This document shows positions 1 through 5,970 of a stretch of DNA of 8,271 nt, in pieces. Position 1 is the first letter of the stretch. Each line of letters begins with the position of its first letter. Under the pieces are notes generated by a model that ran no database searches, had not been told where the DNA came from, and saw only the letters and a program-made list of their open reading frames with translations. The stretch spans positions 1 through 8,271 of the forward strand of contig DAOWNP010000097.1 in the NCBI GenBank assembly GCA_030642545.1. The letters are read 5' to 3'. The position numbers were made by a program, and so were the translations under genes. The DNA is from Desulfobacteraceae bacterium. GTDB lineage: Bacteria; Desulfobacterota; Desulfobacteria; Desulfobacterales; DAOWNP01.

Positions 1-23
1 GTGCCAATTTTTAAAATCAGATA

Positions 24-47
24 ATTATGTGACAATCTATATATTAA
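24..47. repeat. 24-bp exact direct repeat, copy 1
   Basis: This copy is identical over 24 bases to 1572-1595 and in the same orientation (plus strand begins ATTATGTGAC and ends ATATATTAA). It begins one base past the stop codon (49-51) of the coiled-coil gene in the direction of transcription. The similarity stops abruptly on both sides. The other copy sits at the equivalent place after atpC. The function is unknown. It could be a mobile-element end, a recombination scar, or a duplicated start region of a following gene that lies mostly outside the window. Confidence 0.85.
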
Positions 48-48
48 T

Positions 49-330
49 TTAACCTTCAGAAAACAAATTTAACTTGCCAAGAAGTGTTTCAAATCTGTTT
101 TTTATCATAACAGACTGTTGCTTATCCAATTCCACTTTTTCAGATTTTTCTAAAAGTTCAAGTTCGTATTTATTTATTTTTTCCAGTAATTCGGACTTTT
201 CTGTTTTTAACAACTTTAAAGCTTCGATTAATTTCTGAACTTTACTTTCGATCTCAGCTAATTGTTGAATTATACTATTATTATCTATATTTAAATCATT
301 ATTATCTATATTTAAATCACTATTATCCAA
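49..330 (-). CDS. Small coiled-coil protein, ZapB-like cell-division candidate
   Basis: A 93-residue protein with no membrane segment. Residues 1-20 are polar and contain two copies of DLNIDNN. From about residue 21 to 85 it is one long helix rich in Leu, Glu and Lys with heptad spacing, ending ...RFETLLGKLNLFSEG. A short coiled coil whose C-terminal part carries charged residues followed by LL-K-L resembles ZapB-type proteins, which help organise the FtsZ ring. This is a resemblance by eye only. The start is TTG at 328-330, chosen because GAGGTG (338-343, minus strand) lies seven bases upstream and no ATG fits. It follows glmU by 55 bases and has its own promoter candidate. Any small coiled-coil protein could look like this, so the function is tentative. 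Confidence 0.6.
   Translation of the reverse strand: MDNSDLNIDNNDLNIDNNSIIQQLAEIESKVQKLIEALKLLKTEKSELLEKINKYELELLEKSEKVELDKQQSVMIKNRFETLLGKLNLFSEG
280..327. repeat. 21-bp tandem repeat inside the coiled-coil gene
   Basis: Two 21-bp units (280-300 and 301-321) differ at one base (299 T, 320 C), and a six-base partial third unit follows (322-327). In frame they encode the repeated heptapeptide DLNIDNN directly after the start codon. The unit length is a multiple of three, so gain or loss of a unit would lengthen or shorten the polar N-terminus without breaking the frame. Confidence 0.85.
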
Positions 331-349
331 TTTTATTCACCTCGGATTT

Positions 350-378
350 TATATAAGATAAAACACCCTTGAAGTCAA
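350..378 (-). promoter_or_regulatory. Sigma-70-type promoter for the coiled-coil gene
   Basis: On the minus strand TTGACT (373-378) is followed, after exactly 17 bases, by TATATA (350-355). These are near-consensus -35 and -10 boxes at ideal spacing. They fall in the gap just after the glmU stop codon (386-388). The predicted transcription start, near 343, falls on the ribosome binding site GAGGTG (338-343), so the leader would be extremely short. Either the true start lies slightly upstream or this transcript is nearly leaderless. Confidence 0.55.
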
Positions 379-385
379 GATAATT

Positions 386-1129
386 CTATATTTGAGCTTT
401 AAGTAACATCTCTACCTGGTTTAAATCTTTAGAACTGTTTATTCCAATTACTTCGTCTTTCTTATCAGTGATAAATTTTTCTACTTTTTTATTCATTTTA
501 TTCCCAATTTCAATCATATCTGTTAAATATCGCTCTTTTTGACTGTTTTGCGATTTAATTTCAGGAATAATAGCTGATAAAACTTCCCGTTGAACACAAT
601 ACACACCTGAATTAACTTCCTTTATTTTCCTCTCCTCAAAAGTTGCATCTGACTCTTCTTTTATTTTAACAAATTTACCAGAAGAATCGCACACAATTCT
701 GCCATACCCTGCAGGATCAGAAAGTTTTACAGACAAAAGAGTAATATCATTTTTTTCTTTAAAATGATATTTTACCATTTGACTTAAGGTTGATTTTGAT
801 AGCATTGGCACATCACCGCACAATATTATAACAGTTTCAATTTCAGGTTTAAGAGCAGGCAATCCACATTCAACAGCATGTGCTGTCCCGTTTTTTTCTT
901 CCTGCATCGCAAACCATACATTATTATACTTTTCAGATACAACTACCTTAACAGACTCTGCCTGATGCCCTATCACCAAAACAACCTGATTTGCAATATT
1001 TGCTGCTGTTTCTACTACATATAATATCATAGGTTGCCCGCAAACCTCATGCAAAACTTTTGCTTTGTCTGACTTCATCCTTGTACCTAAACCTGCTGCG
1101 AGAATTATTACTCCAATTCTATTTTGCAT
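386..1129 (-). CDS. glmU: GlmU-type uridylyltransferase domain protein (no acetyltransferase domain)
   Basis: A 247-residue nucleotidyltransferase matching the N-terminal pyrophosphorylase half of GlmU, which makes UDP-N-acetylglucosamine from UTP and N-acetylglucosamine 1-phosphate for wall and lipopolysaccharide synthesis in the cytoplasm. Visible motifs: nucleotide-binding loop LAAGLGTRM (10-18) with K25, Q76, NGTAHAV (80-86), GDVPML with metal-ligand candidate D106, GYGRIV (141-146), EVNSGVY (171-177) and GINSS with N231. These correspond to the catalytic residues known for E. coli GlmU, so the domain should be active. Standard GlmU is about 450 residues, with a left-handed beta-helix acetyltransferase domain. 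Here the protein stops cleanly after the first domain, and the 55 bases before the next gene hold no remnant. AGGA (1140-1143) lies ten bases before the ATG. A specialised sugar nucleotidyltransferase is the alternative. Confidence 0.88.
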   Translation of the reverse strand: MQNRIGVIILAAGLGTRMKSDKAKVLHEVCGQPMILYVVETAANIANQVVLVIGHQAESVKVVVSEKYNNVWFAMQEEKNGTAHAVECGLPALKPEIETVIILCGDVPMLSKSTLSQMVKYHFKEKNDITLLSVKLSDPAGYGRIVCDSSGKFVKIKEESDATFEERKIKEVNSGVYCVQREVLSAIIPEIKSQNSQKERYLTDMIEIGNKMNKKVEKFITDKKDEVIGINSSKDLNQVEMLLKAQI

Positions 1130-1247
1130 TTTTTATAATTCCTACATTTAAAAAACAATTAAAGTTTCAAAAAAATGTTTTAAAATATTTATTACAAAAT
1201 TTTTATAAAAAAATAAATACAGGGGGGATATAAGAACTACAGAAAAT

Positions 1248-1256
1248 ATTATATCA
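1248..1256 (-). promoter_or_regulatory. Extended -10 promoter candidate for glmU
   Basis: The minus strand reads TGATATAAT, a perfect TGn-TATAAT extended -10 element (TATAAT at 1248-1253). The position where a -35 box would sit (about 1271-1276) reads CTTTCC and is poor, which extended -10 promoters tolerate. The element lies just past the terminator-like hairpin at 1281-1318 and would give a leader of roughly 110 bases before the glmU ATG. AT-rich DNA often yields chance TATAAT matches, so this is only a candidate. Confidence 0.45.
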
Positions 1257-1270
1257 ATTTTCTACTTTTA

Positions 1271-1318
1271 GGAAAGAAAGATAGTGTTTAAACAAAAAAT
1301 ATTTTGCTTAAACACTAT
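1271..1318 (-). terminator. Terminator-like hairpin ending the ATP synthase transcript
   Basis: Read on the minus strand, 1318-1306 (ATAGTGTTTAAGC) pairs with 1293-1281 (GTTTAAACACTAT) as a 13-bp stem with one G-U pair and a 12-base AU-only loop. It is followed by the pyrimidine-rich tail CTTTCTTTCC. On the plus strand the G-U pair becomes an A-C mismatch, so the structure suits leftward transcripts, as expected for the end of the atp operon. The stem is AT-rich and the T tract is interrupted, so termination may be incomplete. Confidence 0.5.
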
Positions 1319-1340
1319 AGACCATCACATAAATAATTTC

Positions 1341-1513
1341 ACTTAGGGTCATGGAAATTAATAAATACTCTAAAAACGGCGTATAGGATTTCAGCTCGTA
1401 TTCAAGGCGTGTTAGAAGGGGCATATTAGGATATGTGCCCTCTAACACAACAAAGAAGACAAGTTGAAAGACAAGCCGGGTTAGGGATTTATTTGTTTCC
1501 ATGACCCTTAAGT
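1341..1513. mobile_element. Foldback (MITE-like) palindromic element, 173 bp
   Basis: The outer ends are inverted repeats: 1341-1357 (ACTTAGGGTCATGGAAA) matches the reverse complement of 1496-1513 except for one extra T. The complementarity continues inward, imperfectly, for almost the whole length. The centre is a hairpin with 15 of 18 pairs (1409-1426 with 1431-1448) around the four-base loop TAGG. If the ends are taken as GGGTCATGG/CCATGACCC (1346-1507), both sides are flanked by TTA, a possible 3-bp target duplication that could also be chance. It contains no transposase and is more GC-rich than the surrounding spacer. A non-autonomous element of foldback or MITE type is the best reading. 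A structured RNA or an operon-end hairpin is the alternative. It lies 90 bases past the atpC stop. Confidence 0.65.
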
Positions 1514-1528
1514 TATAGGTAGAAAAAT

Positions 1529-1541
1529 ATACTATTAGTAT
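1529..1541. repeat. Short perfect palindrome after atpC
   Basis: The sequence is ATACTATTAGTAT: perfect 6-base arms around a single central base. On the minus strand the run TTTTT (1523-1527) follows closely, so it could act as a very weak terminator or a protein-binding site. RNA could realistically form only about four AU-rich pairs. It is a minor feature in an AT-rich spacer. Confidence 0.35.
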
Positions 1542-1571
1542 TATCTCCTCCCCGCAGGTCTTGTAAAATTT

Positions 1572-1595
1572 ATTATGTGACAATCTATATATTAA
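1572..1595. repeat. 24-bp exact direct repeat, copy 2
   Basis: Identical to 24-47 in sequence and orientation. In the direction of transcription it begins seven bases after the atpC stop codon (1603-1605). Together the two copies bracket 48-1571, which contains the truncated glmU, the coiled-coil gene and the palindromic element. Confidence 0.85.
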
Positions 1596-1602
1596 ACCAG
1601 TT

Positions 1603-2013
1603 TTAAATTGATGTCTTTACAATACCTATACGACTGATAGCCCTTTGTAAAGAGATCCTTGCCCGCTCATAATCAAAATTCTCTTTTTTTTGATCTATCC
1701 TTTTTTGAGCCCTGTCTAAGGATTGCTGAGCCCTGTCTAAATCAATATCTCTACGACGTTCTGCAGATTCTGCCAAAATAATAACTTTATCAGGTAAAGC
1801 TTCAGCAAAACCACCACTTACAAATAAAGCTCTATCAATACCACTATTATCTTTATAACTAAGCGATCCTGCTTTTAAAGTAGTTAAAAAAGGAGTATGT
1901 CCACTTAAAATACCAAACTCTCCAAGAGTCCCAGGAGCCATAACTATTTGCACATCTTCACTTACAACATATTTTTCCGGGGTTACTACTTCTAATTTAA
2001 TGTTATCAGCCAT
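1603..2013 (-). CDS. atpC: F1Fo ATP synthase subunit epsilon
   Basis: A 136-residue epsilon subunit, the small protein of the central stalk that binds gamma and can inhibit ATP hydrolysis. The N-terminal beta-sandwich (about residues 5-85) shows the family signatures TPE (11-13), APGTLGEFGILSGHTPFL (26-43) and VSGGFAE (65-71). The C-terminal region (about 86-130) forms the expected two-helix domain, rich in Arg, Gln and Ala, so the inhibitory arm is present. The length is usual for the family. AAGGGGG lies a few bases before the ATG and overlaps the atpD stop codon, with only nine bases between the two genes, so translation is probably coupled to beta. It is the last gene of the atp cluster. 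Confidence 0.97.
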   Translation of the reverse strand: MADNIKLEVVTPEKYVVSEDVQIVMAPGTLGEFGILSGHTPFLTTLKAGSLSYKDNSGIDRALFVSGGFAEALPDKVIILAESAERRRDIDLDRAQQSLDRAQKRIDQKKENFDYERARISLQRAISRIGIVKTSI

Positions 2014-2022
2014 ATTTCCCCC

Positions 2023-3444
2023 TTATTCTTCTGCTTGTTTCATCTCTTCAGCCTTAGCTATTACATCTTCTATAGAGCCTACCATATAAAAAGCCTGTTC
2101 CGGCAAATCATCATGTTTACCTTCACAAATCTCCTTAAAACCCTTGATAGTCTCTTCAATTTTTACATATGTTCCTGGTTTACCTGTAAAAACCTCAGCA
2201 ACATGAAATGGCTGTGACAAATACCTTTGAATTCTTCTTGCTCTTTCAACTGTAATTTTATCTTCATCAGAAAGCTCATCCATACCAAGAATTGCAATAA
2301 TATCCTGAAGCTCTTTGTATTTCTGAAGTGTTTGCTGAACATCTCTTGCTACCTGATAATGCTCTTCTCCAATAACAGCAGCATCAAGAATTCTTGATGT
2401 TGAATCCAAAGGATCAACAGAAGGATATATACCAAGCTCTGCAATCTGCCTTGATAAAACAACAGTTCCGTCAAGATGTGCGAACGTAGTTGCAGGAGCA
2501 GGATCAGTCAAATCATCTGCTGGAACATAAACACATTGAACAGCAGTAATTGATCCTTTTGTAGTAGATGTAATTCTTTCCTGCAATTCACCAAGATCAA
2601 CAGCAAGTGTAGGCTGATATCCAACAGCAGATGGCATACGACCAAGCAGTGCTGACACTTCAGCTCCAGCCTGAGTAAATCTAAAAATATTATCAATAAA
2701 AATTAAAACGTCCTGACCTTCTTCATCCCGATAATATTCAGCACATGTCAAAGCTGACAAAGCTACTCTTGCCCTTGCTCCAGGAGGCTCAGTCATCTGC
2801 CCGTATATTAAAGCTGCCTTGGGAAGTACTCCGGAATCTTTCATTTCATGATAAAGATCATTTCCTTCTCTTGTTCTTTCACCAACGCCTGCAAATACCG
2901 AAATACCACCATGCTGCATAGCAATATTATTAACCATCTCCATCATGATAACAGTTTTTCCAACTCCGGCACCTCCAAACAATCCCATTTTACCACCTCT
3001 TGGGAAAGGTACCAAAAGATCAATAACCTTAATTCCGGTTTCAAGAACTGTTACACTTGTATCCTGCTCAGTAAATAAAGGTGCTGACCTGTGAATAGGT
3101 AACATCTTTTCCTGACTGATAGGACCTAATCCGTCAACTGGTTTCCCAATAACGTTTAACACCCTGCCAAGGCTGGCTTCACCAACAGGCATCATAATAG
3201 GTGAACCTGTATCTCTTACTTCCATTCCACGCACTAAACCATCAGTAACATCCATAGCAATAGCTCTTATAACATTATCTCCGAGATGCTGAGCCACCTC
3301 TACAACAAGATTGTCTTTTTCATCATTTAATGAAGTATTCGTTATACACAAAGCTGTTAAAATAGCTGGCAGCTTCCCTGCTTCAAATTCAACATCAACT
3401 ACAGGCCCCATAACCTGTGTAATCTTACCTATATTTTCTCCCAT
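2023..3444 (-). CDS. atpD: F1Fo ATP synthase subunit beta (catalytic)
   Basis: A 473-residue catalytic subunit of F1, which makes ATP from ADP and phosphate at the alpha/beta interfaces. Full length and intact. Domains in order: N-terminal beta-barrel (about 1-80), nucleotide-binding domain, C-terminal helical bundle. The P-loop GGAGVGKT is at 157-164, GERTREGND at 188-196 with the catalytic Glu candidate E189, and the Walker B strand LIFIDNIFRF is at 247-256. The C-terminal DELSDED loop (389-395) is the region that contacts gamma and epsilon. The start is secure: a perfect AGGAGG lies just upstream of the ATG, the strongest ribosome binding site in the cluster. A 48-base gap separates it from atpG, so it is not coupled by overlap, which fits high independent synthesis of a three-copy subunit (inference). 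Confidence 0.99.
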   Translation of the reverse strand: MGENIGKITQVMGPVVDVEFEAGKLPAILTALCITNTSLNDEKDNLVVEVAQHLGDNVIRAIAMDVTDGLVRGMEVRDTGSPIMMPVGEASLGRVLNVIGKPVDGLGPISQEKMLPIHRSAPLFTEQDTSVTVLETGIKVIDLLVPFPRGGKMGLFGGAGVGKTVIMMEMVNNIAMQHGGISVFAGVGERTREGNDLYHEMKDSGVLPKAALIYGQMTEPPGARARVALSALTCAEYYRDEEGQDVLIFIDNIFRFTQAGAEVSALLGRMPSAVGYQPTLAVDLGELQERITSTTKGSITAVQCVYVPADDLTDPAPATTFAHLDGTVVLSRQIAELGIYPSVDPLDSTSRILDAAVIGEEHYQVARDVQQTLQKYKELQDIIAILGMDELSDEDKITVERARRIQRYLSQPFHVAEVFTGKPGTYVKIEETIKGFKEICEGKHDDLPEQAFYMVGSIEDVIAKAEEMKQAEE

Positions 3445-3492
3445 CTATAGACCTCCTATAATGTCTTTAATATACAGTACAATTAATCAGGA

Positions 3493-4377
3493 TTATCCCT
3501 TTAGGGCCTCTGCGCCACCGACGATATCCATTAAATCAGCTGTAATTCCAGCCTGTCTAGCCTTATTATATACCAATGTTAATTCTTCAACCAAATCATT
3601 ACACGCTTTTGTAGCATTATCCATAGCACTCATTCTTGCTGCATGTTCACTAGTAGATGTTTCAAGCAAAGCATTATGTATTTGTATAAATATATTTTTT
3701 GGAAGCATCTCACCAAGAAGTTCATCTGGCGAAGGTTCGCATATATGTTCTGCCTGATAAGGAGCATTAATATCCTTATCTACAGCATCTATTGCAGAAA
3801 CAGGCAGCAAATGCCTTATAGTTGGCACCTGCTTTCCCATTCCTTTAAAAGCAGCATACAAAACATATACTTCATCATATATTCCTTCAAGAAATTTATT
3901 TATCATTGATTGGCCAGAATTTGATGCAACACTAAAATTAAAACTGGAACCAACAACACCTATATGTTCATCAACAATCTCTACTGAGCTTTTCTTAAAA
4001 GCATCTCTGCCTTTTTTACCAAAATTTGTAACAGTTGTATTGACATTTGATACCTGCTTTTCTTTTATAAATTCTTTTGCTTTATTTATTAAATTAGCAT
4101 TAAAACCGCCGCAAAGTCCTCTATCTGATGTACAAATAATCAAATGTATATTTTTTACTTCCTCTTTTTTAATCAATAGCGGATCTGCATCTCCACTTGC
4201 TTTTTCAGAAAGGTTACCCAGAACCTCAGCATACTTTTCAGCATAAGGCTTAAAAGCCTCCATAGCCATCTGAGCTCCACGCAAACGAGATGCCGCAACC
4301 ATATTCATAGCTTTGGTTATCTGCTTAGTTTTTTTTACACCACTGATTTTTGTTTGGACTTCTTTTAAAGTTGCCAT
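3493..4377 (-). CDS. atpG: F1Fo ATP synthase subunit gamma
   Basis: A 294-residue rotor shaft of F1, linking the c ring to the catalytic head. The N-terminal helix carries the family signature KQITKAMNMVAASRLR (18-33). The central Rossmann-like domain shows SDRGLCGGFN (84-93). The C-terminal helix ends with KARQAGITADLMDIVGGAEAL, the part that enters the alpha3beta3 cavity. The length is typical and no cyanobacterial/chloroplast-type regulatory insertion with a cysteine pair is evident. The ATG at 4375-4377 has AAAGG about eight bases upstream, a weaker site than that of beta. A 75-base AT-rich gap separates it from atpA, unlike the overlapping genes before it. Confidence 0.98.
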   Translation of the reverse strand: MATLKEVQTKISGVKKTKQITKAMNMVAASRLRGAQMAMEAFKPYAEKYAEVLGNLSEKASGDADPLLIKKEEVKNIHLIICTSDRGLCGGFNANLINKAKEFIKEKQVSNVNTTVTNFGKKGRDAFKKSSVEIVDEHIGVVGSSFNFSVASNSGQSMINKFLEGIYDEVYVLYAAFKGMGKQVPTIRHLLPVSAIDAVDKDINAPYQAEHICEPSPDELLGEMLPKNIFIQIHNALLETSTSEHAARMSAMDNATKACNDLVEELTLVYNKARQAGITADLMDIVGGAEALKG

Positions 4378-4414
4378 ACAAAATACCTTTTATACTTTAT
4401 ATTTACTTTGATAT

Positions 4415-4455
4415 AAATAATATTATTAATATTTATTAAACTATTTATTAAACTA
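4415..4455. repeat. 12-bp tandem repeat and AT-only hairpin between atpA and atpG
   Basis: TTTATTAAACTA occurs twice in tandem (4432-4443 and 4444-4455). The second copy contains the atpA stop codon (TAG, 4453-4455). Next to it, 4415-4424 and 4428-4437 can pair at 8 of 10 positions around a three-base loop, all A/T. The repeat may reflect slippage. The weak hairpin lies between the alpha stop and the gamma start, where it could influence RNA stability or gamma translation, but AT-only stems are common by chance. Confidence 0.5.
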
Positions 4456-5970
4456 TTTAATTGTATCTTTAAATTCAACCGCATATTCAGTCAAAGCTTT
4501 TATCATTATTTTTTCCAGATCATCGGTAATTTTTTTCTCTTCAGCTATACCTTTTAACAACTCTGGATATCTATTCTCAACAAAAGTATATAAACCAGCT
4601 TCATATTTTGTTACAACATCATTTGAAAATTCATCCAAATATCCTTTAGTTCCGGCATAAAGAATTACAATCTGTTTTTCCAAAGAAAGAGGTTGATATT
4701 GAGGCTGTTTTAAAATTTCTACAAGCCTTTCTCCTCTTGTAAGCTGCTTTTGAGTTGCTACATCAAGATCAGAACCAAATGCTGCAAATGCCTCAAGTTC
4801 TCTAAACTGAGCCATATCAAGCCTTAATGTTCCTGCAACCTGCTTCATGGCTTTAGTTTGTGCTGCACCACCTACACGAGATACTGATAGACCTACATTA
4901 ATTGCCGGTCTTATACCTGCAAAGAAAAGATCCGGCTCAAGATATATCTGTCCGTCTGTAATAGAAATAACATTTGTAGGAATAAATGCGGAAACATCTC
5001 CTGCCTGAGTTTCAATAATAGGAAGGGCTGTCATTGAACCAGCTCCAAGCTCATCATTCAACTTTGCCGACCGCTCAAGCAACCTTGAATGATTGTAAAA
5101 AATATCTCCAGGATAAGCTTCACGACCTGGTGGACGCCTCAAAAGAAGTGATACCTGCCTGTAAGCCGCAGCCTGTTTTGACAAATCATCATAGATAATA
5201 AGAGAATGCATCCCTTTATCTCTGAAATACTCAGCCATTGCACACCCTGCATATGGGGCCAGAAACTGTAATGAAGCAGGATCACTGGCACAAGCAGAAA
5301 CAACTGTTGTATATTCCATTGCCCCATGTTTTTCAAGTACAGAAACTATTTGAGCAACTGTAGACTGTTTCTGACCGCAAGCCACATAAAAACAATATAC
5401 ATTTTGCCCTTTCTGACTTAAGATAGCATCAATTGCAATTGCAGTTTTTCCTACCTGCCTGTCACCAATAATAAGCTCTCTCTGACCTCTTCCAACAGGA
5501 GTCATAGCATCAATTGCTTTTATACCGGTAAGCATTGGCTCATGAACACCCTTTCTGGCAATTACTCCTGGTGCGACCATCTCTACACGACTGGAATGTT
5601 CTGAATTTATCGGGCCTTTCCCATCAAGTGGTTCTCCTGTAGTAGACACAACACGTCCCAATACAGCTTCGCCTACAGGAACCTCAGCAATTTTCCCAGT
5701 TCTTTTTACAGTGTCTCCCTCTTTTATATTGGTATCTTCACCCATAATAGCAACACCAACATTATCTTCTTCAAGATTCAAAACAAGACCCAAAATCCCG
5801 CCGGGGAATTCAACCAATTCCATTGTCATGACTTTTTCAAGTCCATAAATTCTGGCGATACCATCTCCTACAGAAAGAACAGTTCCTGTTTCGCTTAATT
5901 CAACCTTTAGGTCAAAATCCTTTATCTGATCCTTAATAATCTGACTGATTTCTTCAGCTTTTATCTCCAT
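4453..5970 (-). CDS. atpA: F1Fo ATP synthase subunit alpha
   Basis: A 505-residue non-catalytic nucleotide-binding subunit that forms the F1 hexamer with beta. Full length. The beta-barrel (about 25-95) is followed by the nucleotide-binding domain with P-loop GDRQVGKT (169-176), the Walker B region LIIYDDLSKQA (257-267) and LLRRPPGREAYPGD (276-289). The arginine finger that completes the catalytic site lies in SVSRVGGAAQTK (R365). The C-terminal helical domain follows. The N-terminal helix (MEIKAEEISQII...) is the segment that binds delta. The ATG overlaps the atpH stop by one base (TAATG), indicating translational coupling. The upstream site is only a moderate purine stretch (AAGGGTGAGAG), which supports coupling. 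Confidence 0.99.
   Translation of the reverse strand: MEIKAEEISQIIKDQIKDFDLKVELSETGTVLSVGDGIARIYGLEKVMTMELVEFPGGILGLVLNLEEDNVGVAIMGEDTNIKEGDTVKRTGKIAEVPVGEAVLGRVVSTTGEPLDGKGPINSEHSSRVEMVAPGVIARKGVHEPMLTGIKAIDAMTPVGRGQRELIIGDRQVGKTAIAIDAILSQKGQNVYCFYVACGQKQSTVAQIVSVLEKHGAMEYTTVVSACASDPASLQFLAPYAGCAMAEYFRDKGMHSLIIYDDLSKQAAAYRQVSLLLRRPPGREAYPGDIFYNHSRLLERSAKLNDELGAGSMTALPIIETQAGDVSAFIPTNVISITDGQIYLEPDLFFAGIRPAINVGLSVSRVGGAAQTKAMKQVAGTLRLDMAQFRELEAFAAFGSDLDVATQKQLTRGERLVEILKQPQYQPLSLEKQIVILYAGTKGYLDEFSNDVVTKYEAGLYTFVENRYPELLKGIAEEKKITDDLEKIMIKALTEYAVEFKDTIK

Noticed and set aside
1..38. Possible start of a following gene (TTG then SHNYLILKIG on the minus strand), such as zapA
   Set aside because: Only about a dozen codons fit in the window, no ribosome binding site lies at proper distance, and the first codons lie in the 24-bp repeat that also occurs after atpC. 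It cannot be supported without sequence left of position 1.
24..47. 24-bp repeat as a dif/Xer recombination site
   Set aside because: TTATGTGACAA resembles one Xer half-site, but no matching opposite arm lies at the usual six-base spacing. Two such copies next to ordinary genes would also be unusual.
1308..1583. Open frame of about 91 codons on the minus strand across the spacer between atpC and glmU
   Set aside because: It runs through the 173-bp palindrome, begins at a TTG inside the 24-bp repeat and ends inside the terminator-like hairpin. It has no ribosome binding site at its start. The good purine tract inside it (about 1545-1555) has no start codon at proper distance. The inverted repeat structure explains the sequence better than a protein does.
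2848..3078. Plus-strand open frames opposite atpD, atpG and others
   Set aside because: They are antisense or shifted-frame shadows of strongly conserved ATP synthase genes, lack ribosome binding sites, and read as low-complexity translations with no recognisable family.
5139..5336. Minus-strand shifted frames inside atpA and other subunits
   Set aside because: They overlap intact, full-length conserved genes in another frame and have no independent start signals.
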